Assembly (NCBI RefSeq): GCF_000002425.4
Contig: NC_037253.1
Location: forward strand, 9,463,310-9,527,309
Length of the DNA stretch: 64,000 nucleotides
Reading direction: 5' to 3'
From: Physcomitrium patens
Lineage: Eukaryota; Streptophyta; Bryopsida; Funariales; Funariaceae
The position numbers were made by a program, and so were the translations under genes. The notes beneath the pieces are model-generated. The model was not told the origin of the DNA and made no database searches. It saw nothing but the letters and a program-made list of their open reading frames with translations. This document shows positions 34,690 through 46,103 of the stretch, in pieces; within the stretch, counting starts at the first letter, position 1; the number at the start of each line of letters is the position of its first letter.

Positions 34690-35990
34690 AGTTAAAAAAG
34701 AAAAATCAAATTCAATATGGTATGTGGATTCACAAACAACTCAACATATGTGTCATAAATTAATAAGATTTGTTAAATACATCAAAAATGAAGACAAATA
34801 AGTTGTCTACTTAGGAGACAATACTACAACATACATTATAGAAGGACATGGTGATATAAATACCAAACTTATAAATGGTGATGAAAAGATCATACGTGAT
34901 GTATTACATATATTAGGACTTGCCAAGAATTTATTCTTTGCCAAACAATTAGATAAGGCAGGAGGAGAAATTTGCATAAGAGTTGGAACAACTACACTTA
35001 TCAATAAATTTGGTAACATTATTGTAATTTTCAAATTGAATCTTGATTTATATAAATTAGGTATAACAATACTTTTAAACAAGCCTCAAATTATAATTCC
35101 AGCAACAATGTAATTCAATAAAGCTAATTTGTGGGACCTAAGACTAGGACATGTAAATCAATAAAGATTCAAATAAATACAAATAATGGCAAAAGGGATT
35201 GACTTCTTTGATGAAAAGAAAATTATCACATGTCAATATTGTATAGAAGATAAACAACATAAAGAAAATTTTCCTACATAAGGTACTTAAAGAGCTATCC
35301 AATTGTTAGAACTTGTATATTTTGACATTTGTGGTCCTATGCAAGTAAGAACATATTCAGGATGTACTTACTTCATCACATTTATTGATGATCTAATAAG
35401 ATATTGCCAGTGTATTTGATGAATTATAAATCTGAAGCATTTGAATAATTCATCTTATATAAAATTTTTATAACAAAAACAAACAAGTTTTAAAATCAAA
35501 CCTTAAGATCTGATTGTAGGTATGAATATAAATCAAATTAATTTAAAGATTTATATAACAAAAAAATAATCAAACAAGAATATATTATAGCTTATATACC
35601 ATAATAAAATAGTATTTTTTTTTTAAAAATAGAATATTAATAGGAGCAGTTCTTGCAATGCTATCTTATTCAAACTTACATAATTTTTTTTGAGGTAAAG
35701 CACTCCAAACCACCAATTACCTCCAAAATAGGAGTCCTACTAAATTTGTACAAGGTACCAAAATACCATTTGAATTATGGTACAAATGCCAATCAAATTT
35801 ATCTTACTTTAGAATATTTGATTGCAAAGCTCATGTATTCATTTCTAAAGAAATAAGAAAGAAGTTAGACTCTTATTCATAAGAAGCTCTCTTTTTAGGC
35901 TATAGTGAAGAATCTAAAGCCTATAGACTTATGAATATATAAAATTAGAAAATTTTGATTTTAAGAGATGTTCTTTGTGAGCCCCACCAA
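34690..35990 (+). pseudogene. Element A protease and integrase relic
   Basis: The protease active site near 34727 reads Asp-Ser-Gln (YVDSQTTQHM) instead of the Asp-Ser-Gly triad. GAG-pre-integrase and the integrase zinc region and core follow (DICGPMQVRTYSGCTYFITF, near 35320-35390). The integrase C-terminal block (FLGYSEESKAYRL) is near 35900. Stops are frequent. The relic ends in RDVLC, where a ~1.2-kb insertion breaks the frame. Confidence 0.75.
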
Positions 35991-36979
35991 TACATTTTAA
36001 TTAGTGGATTAGTTAAAAATATAGTTTTGAATTATTTAATTATATAAATATTAAATTTAGAGAGTCTATTTGAATATTTAATTAATTATTAGAATTTAGA
36101 AGTATTTATAAATTATGAAAGCCTTATTAGAAGAAAAATTATAAAAATGGAGTCTTAATAAGTCTCGGAGGTAACTATTTTAGTTAATTTAGTATTTTTA
36201 CTTATTGTTAAGTATTAAAAATTAGTTATTGAGACCAATTTCTTCATTGGCCCCTTATCTATATTTGTTACTTATAAAAATCCTATCAATGATTAGTTAG
36301 TAGTTAAAAGAAGCATGAAGAGAACTTCATGTCTTTTTAATAATTTTTTAGAAAATAGGATTTTTAGTAGATGTAAATTGATTTTATTACTATAAAAAAT
36401 CATCAAGGTAAATAAATATAGTTTTAAATAGATATTGTTATTGTATAAATATTATATGATTTTTTAGAATTTATTTAGAATCTTTTAGGAATTTTTATAG
36501 AAGATTTTAAGACCTTAGTAAAATTAAGTTTTACCATCTTGGGAGCCATTATGAAGAATTGAAGCAAGATTCAAAGGCCATACAAGATTCTTGGGCTAAT
36601 AGAGTGTTTTTAAATACCATGATGAAGTCAAAAATATAAAAAAATGAATTTTATTAGTAGAAAATAGGAAGACCAGCAACTAGTCTAGTCCTTGTAAGAA
36701 TGGAGGTATACAAGTTGCATATGGGTTGTAGCACCTTGGGTATAGATAGGAAGATAAGACTAAGGGCTCATGGCCTCTTTAAGCACTCCATATATATTAC
36801 TTATGAGCATTGGTGAAGCTCGAACTCTTGATCTCTTAAGCAAGTTATCCTTGAGGTAAAAATTATTCACTTAACATGTCTATTATTTACATTTTATCTT
36901 AAATCTTTCATAACATACTGATAGTAACTTGGATTTATATATTTTTTACGTCATTGAAAAGATAAAAAAAATTACCTAT

Positions 36980-37018
<39 letters not shown>

Positions 37019-37187
37019 TATTTTATTAAGTAAAAATCTAATAAACAAATTGTAACTAGTTTATAGTGTACAATTGTTTGATTGCACTTATTCACTTTTT
37101 TTGTATTGTTCTTCTTTTATACTTTATTCTTGTTACTTTCACTTCACACCACCAATTATAAGTAATTCTTAATTGAGGCCATCTTAT
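35976..37187. mobile_element. ~1.2-kb insertion inside element A pol, perhaps a solo LTR
   Basis: Copia pol stops at 35975 (RDVLC block) and resumes near 37188 (the Trp/Gly/Tyr-rich block that normally follows). The intervening DNA has no coding homology. It starts TGTGAGCCCCACC, a plausible LTR start, and contains a run of 30 T (36982-37011). The exact right edge and target duplication could not be fixed. Confidence 0.45.
36982..37011. repeat. Poly-T run (30 nt)
   Basis: Thirty uninterrupted T residues inside the insertion in element A. Confidence 0.95.
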
Positions 37188-39260
37188 AATTTGGATTGAA
37201 AGGTGAATATTATCCTTATATTCTCTTAAATAAAAATTTACATGATTCAAAAGTGATACATTTGTAAAAAGACAATGAAGAGCTCTTAATAGACTTAGAA
37301 TTATTTAAGCATTCTACAACAACTATAAGAACCAATGAATGAAATATTCTTCTTGTTCAAGGAATGTCATCACTACCAACCCCACACATTAAGATACCTA
37401 TATATTTGATCAACATCCACTACATAGTACTTCTCAAAATATGGAAGAACAACCTCCTTCTTACATTGATGTCATTGACGACTTCTCTCAACTATCATTA
37501 TCCAATGATAACAAGATATTACTTATTGAACATCATTTAGTCCATTCTACATTATAAGATCCAAATCTTCCTTCTAGTTTTTGACCAACAAGAATTATTA
37601 AACCAACTATATAGTTGTTAGAATATGTACAAGGAAGAAAAGAGTACAAATGCCATTATCATAGAGATTACCAAGCTTACTTTGTTTCTACGATTATAGA
37701 AGCTCCAAACTCCATTCAAGAAGCAATGGAAAGAGATGATGCTCAATAATGGCAAAAAACAATCAATGCCAAAATTACATCTTCAAACAAGAACAATTAA
37801 TGGCAAATAAAAAATTTACAATCTAATAAAAAATCAATCAGTTTAAAATGGATTTTTAAAATAAAAATTAAAGGTAATGAAAGTATTGACAAGTATAAAG
37901 TAAGATTAATTACAAGAGATTTTCCTCCAACTTCAAGGCATTCATTATACAAAAAAATTCTCTTCCATAGTCAAATTTAATTCCATTAAAGTTCCTCTTG
38001 CCTTGGCTGCTCAACATAATTTGGATATACATCAATTAGATGTTAAAATAGTACTTTTAAATGGTTTTATAGAAAAAATATCTATATGACTATTTCAAAA
38101 AGATTACCTTCTATATATATTAATAAGGTATATAAATTAAATAAATCCCTATATGATCTTAAATAATCTTCTAGAATATGGTATCAAAGATTAGATCAAT
38201 ACTTCTTCATAAATATAAACGTCTAAAATTAGATGCAAAAATTTATATAAAAAAATAATGAAAAGGATTTTATCATAATTATAGTCTATATTGATGACTG
38301 TATCATTATTATCAAAAAGATTTTTTTAAATCAAAAAATAAAAGATATTTTATAATAAAAATTTGATATGTCAGATGAAAAAAAACTCCATTACACTTTA
38401 GGTAATGCCATTCTAAGAAACTAAAAAGAAGGATGGATAGTCTTTCATTAAGCAAAGTATTTAACAAATAAACTTGATGAATTTAATACATTGAATTTCA
38501 ATCCATTAAGTATCCAAGTTCAACCAAAAATTTATTTAAGTAATGAAGACTATATTAATTTCTAAGATTATTTCTATTTTCAAGTTGTTGGTGGTTTAAG
38601 GCATACCATTATTAATTCTAGACCAAATTGTGCTTATACTATGAGCAATTTAGTACAATACCTCTCTAAATGAGGCTCTACATACATTTGAATTTTGAAA
38701 AGAACTATGACATATATAAAAAACACATTAAATTTTAGAATCAAATATCAATACTAATCTCAATATAATATTTTACATAGTTATTTTGATGCTGGCTAGA
38801 AAATTGACAAAGACATCAATTGCTCTACCTCTAGATTTTACTTCTTATTGATTGAAAAAATTATCTCTTGGTACAACAAAAAAAAAACAATCTGTAGTTT
38901 TATCATCCATAGAATGAAAATACATGGCTTTAACAAAAGCCATAGTTGAAGCCATATAATTAAGAAAGTTATTACATGAATTTGGATTTCTTCAACATGC
39001 ACCAACCACCATATATTCTCATAGTCAAAGTGCCATTGTTCTTAGTAAAAATCCAAAATATTACTCTAAAAGCAAACATGTGGATACATAATATCATTTC
39101 ACTAAAGAAAAGATCTTTGCTAAGGAAATCAAACTATAATTTATACCAATCACATATATGACAGTAGATATATTTAAAAAATCTCTTTCTAAAGAGAAAC
39201 ATTTCTAATACCTATCTCAACTTGACAAGTATCAAATTTCTCTAATTCCAAAATAAGCTA
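37188..39260 (+). pseudogene. Element A reverse transcriptase / RNase H relic
   Basis: The RT start block with KWIFKIKIKG and DKYKVRL is near 37840-37900. The RT catalytic motif YIDD is at 38287-38298. RNase H-side motifs run from ~38580 (GGLRHTIINSRPN) to ~39250, with the usual DADW replaced by Asp-Ala-Gly-stop near 38783. Stops occur repeatedly, often where the family has Gln or Trp. Confidence 0.75.
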
Positions 39261-39745
39261 CTTGTTCTATTACTATTCAAGCCTTGCTGGACTATTCAAA
39301 AGAATAAGAAATTTCACAATCTTTATATTTTGATACATCATGGAATAAGAAACAATCTGATAAGAAAACTTACTCCAAATCTATGATATTTCAAAATATA
39401 AATCCTATCTATTCAACCTACTATAGCCAAGTTTGTTGTGCTTGAGTCTATTAAAGCCAAGCTTATTGTATCAAAGACTATTATACTTTGTACCTGGTCT
39501 TGCAATGAAGCTTGCTACAAAGCATATTGTGTAGTCTGCAAGAGTACCTTCTATCAAATAAGCTATAGAAACTCATATAGAGCTGGTCGTTGCAACACTT
39601 AGAGTGGAACATGCAATTGCACTTGCTGCAAAGCTTGTTGTTGCCATATTAGAAAACTTGCAATAAAGCTTGCTGCTAAGATTGCAAGAAAGTATGCCAC
39701 CTAACATATTATGGAGTGCATAATGACATATGCCTTTGTACTTCT

Positions 39746-40048
39746 TGTTGATGTTTAGGAAGTACTTGCTTAATTACTACCACATAGAAATTAAGCATAG
39801 TATATTGCTAATAGTCAAATGGCAACAAAGAATTAAAAGAAGTTACTATGGTGGAACCTAAGATTTAGTTGGATGAAATAGAAATGGATGTAAGATCAAA
39901 AAGATGGAAGTTGCCTTGTTGGTTAGTAAACCACCACCTATAAATAAAGGATATTGAAAGTAAGAATTATCTTACTCCACACTTTTTTTTGTGTGCAAAC
40001 CTTGCTCATGTTAAGTATTTTTAGCTTTTAGACTTCTTTTCTTCAATA
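39746..40048 (+). repeat. Left LTR of element B (303 bp)
   Basis: Aligns over its full length with 43901-44203. It shares its 3' part (CACCTATAAGTAAA-like to CTTCAATA) with the element C LTR. Confidence 0.9.
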
Positions 40049-40611
40049 GGTTGTGGGCCTACTTACATTTGCTTGAGTGTTTTGAAGTTCTTTGAAGTGG
40101 TTGTTGATGTGTGGAGTAGATCAAGTTGTTTTTGCTGATGTTAGGCTTTAGAAGTATGTAACATTCAGATTCAGATCTAGATCTTGATTTTGGTTTGCTC
40201 TCACTTATGGTTAAGAGCATTTTGATGTTGGTATTTGGTTTTTCACCTTAAGGCATAGTTATAGAATACTTGCATTGTGCTATTGCTGAGATAGATCGTT
40301 GGTAGTCTAACTTTGTAGTTTCATGTTCTAAAGATGCTAATTGTACTTAAAAAGCCTTTTATGATGTATAGAGGTCATTTGTGAGCATAAGAGTGATATT
40401 TGAGTGGCAAGTCAGATTTGAGACATTAAGATAGATCATTAGACTTGCGAAAAGCCTTAGAAGTGAAGTTGAGAGTGTTTTTGAGAGTAAGAATACTAGT
40501 CTGTTCACAAAGAAGGATTTTGTGATTATAAGACAGCAATACTTTCTTGCTCATTTTGAGAACATTAGGACTTCTTGTTTCAATTTTTTTTGATACATCT
40601 TTCTCTTTGAC

Positions 40612-41355
40612 ATGGCTTTAAGTGAAGATAAAGGATTGAGAATAATTAAAAAGTTCAAAGGTAAAAATTTCTACTATTGGAACGTAAAAATGGAGCTTTT
40701 ATTGGAGTCTTTCGATCTTTAAGATATTGTAGATGAAAGTGAAGAAGCTCTAAGCATAGATGCTGATATGAAAGAAAAGAAGGAGTTCAAACGTCGTAAA
40801 AAAAAGGCTTTTGGATTAATTCAATGTGGATGAAGCCAACTTCTCCCACATTATCTCTTGTAAAAGACCAGCGGAAGTATGGAAGACTCTTTGTAACATC
40901 TATGAGAGCAAGAACTTATCTAACATCATCTATACAAGGAAGAAGTTCTTCACTTGCAAGATGGAAGAAGGTGAAGACCTTATGGCTCATGTCAATAAAG
41001 TAAAGGCTCTTGCAAACTAACTAGCAATTGTTGATAAGCCTTTAGAAGAAAGTGATATTATCATGACTTTACTGATGAGTCTTCTCAAATCCTGATTATG
41101 GCATTGGAGTATATTAAGCTAAAAGAACTTACAATGAACTATGTGATGATAAGACTTGTCCATGAAGTAACCAAGAAGAAAAAAAAAGAGCCCCAAAGTG
41201 AAGATTCAACACTCTACTCACGTCAAGGCAAAGACAACTATTCAAATCAATGAGATAATGTCAAATCTTGCTTCATTTGTAGCAAAGTAGGCCATTTTGC
41301 TCAAAATTGCTACAAAGGCAAAAAGATGGAGAAAAAAAATGTAAATAGTGTGTAA
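40612..41355 (+). pseudogene. Element B gag relic with intact zinc knuckle
   Basis: The ATG at 40612 opens a Copia gag: FKGKNFYYWNVKMELLLES, then KRPAEVWKTLCNIYESKN in 40826-41020. The CX2CX4HX4C zinc knuckle CFICSKVGHFAQNC at 41269-41310 has all four ligands. Stops and frameshifts (for example TAA at 41018-41020) break the frame. Confidence 0.85.
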
Positions 41356-41399
41356 GATGAATTTGGAGAATATGATTATGCATTCACAGTAACAAATGG

Positions 41400-42933
41400 G
41401 ACTTTTATGGTTGTCATGTCAAGATAGATTATAGATTCAGGTTGTTCTAAGCATATGATACCTTATAAGTATTCATTTGATACTTATGAGGCTAATCTAG
41501 CATCAAATGTGGTGTTGGTGGATAGTGGTACATGTGAAGCCATTGAAATTGGCTCTATTATGGTAGAGGTAGTTGTGAATAGACAAATCAATAGGATCAC
41601 ATTCAAAAATGTCCTTCATGTACCTAAAATGAAGTAAAACCTATTTTGAGTGATTAAACTTCTAATAGAAGGTTTTAAAGTTCAATTGGACATGAATGGA
41701 TGTTTTGTAAGAACATTGAGTAGAGACAAGGTCTTCAAAGGCTTTAGAGAGGGAAATTTGTACTACCTCATTTGTAAGAAGGTGAATAGAGTGGAGGTAG
41801 CTGTATTTGCTGAGTTTACATCAAACTAAGACAAGTTGAATATATGGCATTGTCGCCTTAGCCATTTGAATGTAAAGAACATGAAAGAACTCAAGTCTAT
41901 GGTAAGTGGCTTAGATCTTGGTAATACAAGCCAAAATATAAAACAACTTGCATGTAAAGGATGCATACAAGATAAACAATAAAAGGCCTCATTTCGAAGG
42001 AATGTAGCAATATGTGCTACCAAGTTGCTGAAGATTATCTATTGTGATGTATGTAGACCAATGAAGAACAAAAATATTGAAGGATCAAGGTATTTTTTCA
42101 CTTTCATTGATGATTATTGAAGAAAGATTTGGATCTACATTCTTAAAGCCAAGAGTGAATGCTTTTGGAGGTTTAAGGAGTTTAAAGTACTTGTTTATAA
42201 ATAAAGTGAATGCAAGATCAAGGTGCTGCGTATGGACAATGGAGGTGAGTACATGTCTAAGCAATTTGATGTTTATTTGAAGAATGAAGGAATTTCTAGA
42301 CAAACCACAACTCTATACATTCTACAATAAAATGATATTGTTGAAAGGATAAATCCAACCATTATAGAGATAGAAAGAAGCATGCTTCATGTTCAATACC
42401 TTGGTTATGAGTTTTGGACAGAAGCTATGGTGAATGCAGTGTATACAAGAAATAGGTGTCTAACAAGTACTCTTGCATCAATAACACCACAAGAAGCTTG
42501 GAGTAGGAGACAACCTTGCATTTCTCATATGAGAACCTTTGGTTGCATTGTATATGCAAAAATACCAGAATGTATGAGTTTCAAACTTCATGCAAAAGGT
42601 ATAAAGTATATGTTTCTTGGTTATTATGAAGATACTAAGGCATATAGGCTAATATGCTTGAAAACCAAGAAAATCATCAAAAGTCGTGATGTTGAGTTTT
42701 TGCAGCATAAGAGTACTTGTGAAAACTTAGAGATGTGTTTAAGTAAAAATAATGGTATGTTTGTTGACACATCTTTGAATTCAGCAAAAAAACAAGAAGA
42801 TGAAGACAATGAAGATGATGAAAATGAAAAGCCAAAGAAGGTTGAAAAGATGAAGGCTCCTACAACAATAAAGGAAATGAAGATGTTGAAGATTATGATG
42901 ATGATGATGATGAGGAGGAGTATCAACCATTGA
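41400..42933 (+). pseudogene. Element B protease and integrase relic
   Basis: The protease triad Asp-Ser-Gly is at 41434-41442 (DSGCSKHM). GAG-pre-integrase (IWHCRLSHLNVKNM) is near 41840-41885. The integrase core has DVCRPMKN, RMDNGGEYMS and a degenerate ER motif near 42330. The longest open part, 42382-42933, is the integrase C-terminal region, ending in an acidic and then Met-rich low-complexity tract from GATGAT-type repeats. Stops lie upstream of 42382. Confidence 0.85.
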
Positions 42934-43227
42934 GTGAGAAATGATAAGGTTTAAGAGAGAAGGTTGAAAAAAAATATAGAAAGTAACAAGGTGAATCTTC
43001 TTCTACAAATGAAAAGAGATATCTTTTGAGAGAAAGAAAGCAACGTGGTGAATAGTGGATGAATTACAACTTTCTTCAAGTAAAGAACATGCAAATGTTG
43101 CTCTTCTTGCTGAATCGATATCTTTGTGTGGTGTATTGAAGTTCTAAGATGCAATCAGTGGAAGAAGGCTATGAAAGAAGAGTACCAATCTCTTATGGAC
43201 AATATGAGATGCAGAGTGTTCTATAGA

Positions 43228-43890
43228 AGGCACTTGTAGGCTCACTCATATATGCAATGGTGGCCATAAGATCTGATCTTGTATATGCAATGGGTGTTGT
43301 AAGCCAACAAATCTCTAAGACTAGACCATTACATTGGATAATAGTAAAGAGGATATTGAGGTACTTAAAAGTTACAAAGGACTTCAAATTGTACCTTGGT
43401 GGTAAAAACATTAATTTGCAAGATTATTATGATGTAAATTTGGTTGGAGATACAAATGATAGAAGATTCAGAATGGAATATGTCTTCTTTATTGGAGTGG
43501 GAGCTATTTCATGGAATTGCAAGAGACAACCTACTATTACAAGATCAACAATGGAGGCAAAGTACATGGCAGTAAGTCATTGTGCAATGGAGGCATGTTG
43601 GATGAGGTAACTCTTAAAAGACATTGGACTAGTATAATTAGAAGCAACTCTAATTATGTGTGACAATCAAGGATGTCTTGTATTTGCCAAGAATCCAAAA
43701 CACCATTCAAGGACCAAGCACATTGATGTTCAACATAATTTCATATGAAAAAAGATTGAAGATGGATTAATAAGTATAAAGTATTGTGCTACAAAAGACA
43801 TACTTACTGATATGCTTACAAAGGCATTAGAGAAGGATAGACATCATGAGTTGATACAGAGATTAGAATTGAAAGCCTTTGAAAATTAGC
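43228..43890 (+). pseudogene. Element B RNase H / pol C-terminal relic
   Basis: GSLIYAMVAIRSDLVYAM, the RT connection block, opens the segment; RILRYLK, SWNCKRQPTITRSTMEAKYM and the terminal TKHIDVQHNFI follow. The DADW motif reads DVNL, and stops occur near 43607 and later. The 5' boundary is the RT deletion. Confidence 0.85.
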
Positions 43891-43900
43891 AAAGTAGGAG

Positions 43901-44203
43901 TATTGAAGATTAGTAAGTACTTGCTTAGTTACTACCACATAGAGATTAAGTATAGTATATTGCTAGTAGTCAAAAGGCAGTAAAGAATTAAAAGAAGTTA
44001 CTATAGTAGAACCTAGGATTTAATTGGATGAAGTAAAAATGGATATAAGATCAGAAAGATGGAAGTTATGTCTTTGGTTAGAAAACCACCACCTATAAGT
44101 AAAAGGTGTTGGAAGTAAGAATTATCTTACTCCATACTTCTCTTTGTGTGTAAATCTTATTGATGCTAAGTATTTGTAGCTTTTAGACTTCTTTTCTTCA
44201 ATA
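43901..44203 (+). repeat. Right LTR of element B (303 bp)
   Basis: Same length as the left LTR, ending CTTCAATA before the CTTCC target duplicate. A 7-bp gap separates it from the next LTR-like unit. Confidence 0.9.
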
Positions 44204-44210
44204 CTTCCGC

Positions 44211-45534
44211 TATAATATTGTAATAGGACTATATAGTGAAACTATAATCAAAATTGAATTTTTAATTAATATCTAATTATCTTGATTCAATAATAATTCA
44301 AGATATCTAAACATGGCTTTTATAAAAGTCTCTTAGGTTATTTTCTTATCTTAATAATTAGTAGGTTGAAGGTCGGTTAGTACTTTTACCTTCTACATTG
44401 TAGAAATTCTTTTACTACTTTAGAAAGATCATAAATTGATAAAATTAGGTTAAAAGAGATCAATAATTAATACAATTGATATTAGAATTAAGTTGAGGAT
44501 AGAGTTGGACTAAAACAATCGTTAGGATAGATTAGATTGATATGCGAGGGTCAACTATTTGTGAGCTAGGATCAAAATCAGACCTCCAGCCACTAAAATG
44601 ACTACCTAGGAAAAAATAGGATTTCATTTGAAGGTCGAAGATTAAGGTTTGAGAACTAGGTTGGAACTTCTTTCAAAGACATAAGGTTGGTTTTGGTAGG
44701 ATTTGTGAAAACTTAGCAATTATTGTTGAAAGTCAAGGTTTGTATTGACAACTTGGGATTTATGTAATGAAATTTGGGCTAGCACTTTTTGCTAATTTAT
44801 AAAATTGGTATCACATCTATAGTTCAAATTTTGAAAATACTTCATTAATTAGGTTTTCTAAGTGTATGTGAAATTTTGTGATAATTCAATGGTGTAATTT
44901 AGAAATATCTAGCTTTTGATACAAGAACATATTGGAAGTTGGTAGTTTGGAGTTGGATAGGGTTTTCATGATATCTAGAGCTCTACTAGTTGGATCAAGG
45001 TAAAATTTTTCATGATCTTGGAAGACTTGAAGATCAAGCTATACACCAATTTTGAGTTGAAATTAATAGTTGGAAAAGGAAAAATCACTATTGGAACTTC
45101 TGCATCATCTTTCAAGTTGGTGGCCAAGTAATATTAGTGCAATTTTTGGAGGTTTTTTTACAATTTGTAAGTTAGATTGGACTGAAATTTCTTAAGCATA
45201 TAGAAGACTTATATTGCCAATTGCATGAAAAAATTCACATCAAGTAGACGATCAAATTAGAAGTTATAGCTTATCAAAGTTCACTGATTAGAGTTTGGGC
45301 TTATAAGAAAAATCTAAATTGCTTAAATATAAAAGTAACAAGGTAATTAGGATTTATGTATAATTTAGGCTATTAAGAAGATTATTTTTAGCACTTTTGA
45401 ATTGAAATTCGGATTATATTCTTTTCATATAAATAAAATTTATTAGAATTTCTTAATTACTTGTGAAATACAACCTTTCCTTTCACAGCTAGGTGTCTGG
45501 TGCATTCTCAAACAAGACAATACTTAATATGACA
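44211..45534 (+). mobile_element. Solo Gypsy-family LTR inside element A (1324 bp)
   Basis: The start TATAATATTGTAATAGGAC matches the family start TGTCATATTGTAATATGAC, and it ends AATATGACA. The whole unit is a reverse-complement relative of 58647-59992: the block with AACATGGCTTTTATAAAAG and its neighbours is clearly shared. No internal coding sequence is present. No clear target duplication was found. Confidence 0.7.
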
Positions 45535-45942
45535 CTGTCCAAGCCTACCATAGTATTTGTATTGATAACCAACCTCTACATAAAAGCCTGCTTTTGTGCC
45601 TCTGTTCTAGCTTCTAGCAGTATTTGTATGAATTGTCAACTACAACGGCACTGCATTTTTACAAGCCTACATCAAACAAAGTAGAAAAACAAAATCAAAA
45701 CATCATACAAAGAAAATAAATAAAATCAAAATAGCAAATATAATAAAATTAAGAAAAGACATCACATATCTTCTCAAACTTAAAGAAGCAATGGAAGAAC
45801 TACAAAAAAACTTTCTAACATTGTTATACCAAAAAAAAAGATTGAAATTCTAAATTTTTTACATATATTTTTTTTAAAAAGGATGAACTTTTATTATAGA
45901 TGAAATTTAATTTATGGATGAAGATTAGTATTCTAATGGGAG

Positions 45943-46103
45943 TATTGAGAGAAATATTCAATGTAGTATATTAGTTTTTAATATAGGATACTATCTACTT
46001 AATTGTGACCTTACACTAAGAGTTGTGACTCTTATTGTCACACTTGTACACATAATATATTATTTGAGAATTAATCATATCAATATATAAGACATTTCCA
46101 ACA
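45943..46103 (+). repeat. Right LTR of element A (161 bp)
   Basis: Aligns with 33342-33502 along its full length, ends CCAACA and is followed by TTCAA. Confidence 0.9.

Larger units (their letters stand above)
39746..44203 (+). mobile_element. Element B: Copia retrotransposon nested in element A, RT deleted
   Basis: Two 303-bp LTRs (39746-40048 and 43901-44203) start T[GA]TTGA and end CTTCAATA. The flanks CTTCT (39741-39745) and CTTCC (44204-44208) form a 5-bp target duplication with one transition. A polypurine tract AAAGTAGGAG precedes the right LTR. gag, protease and integrase are followed directly by the RNase H end of pol; most of reverse transcriptase is missing near 43203-43228. At 4458 bp it is an internally deleted copy of the same Copia lineage as element C. 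Confidence 0.9.
33342..46103 (+). mobile_element. Element A: Copia LTR retrotransposon carrying nested insertions
   Basis: Two 161-bp LTRs (33342-33502 and 45943-46103) are bounded by TATTGRGAG (original TGTTG) and CCAACA. The primer-binding site TGGTATCAGAGC, complementary to initiator tRNA-Met, follows the left LTR directly, and a purine tract ATGGGAG precedes the right LTR. The flanks TTCAG (33337-33341) and TTCAA (46104-46108) form a 5-bp target duplication with one transition. Internal order is gag, protease, integrase, reverse transcriptase, RNase H: the Copia order. The coding regions are full of stops. Of its 12.8 kb, about 1.2 kb (35976-37187), element B (39746-44203) and a solo Gypsy-type LTR (44211-45534) are later insertions. 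Confidence 0.88.
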
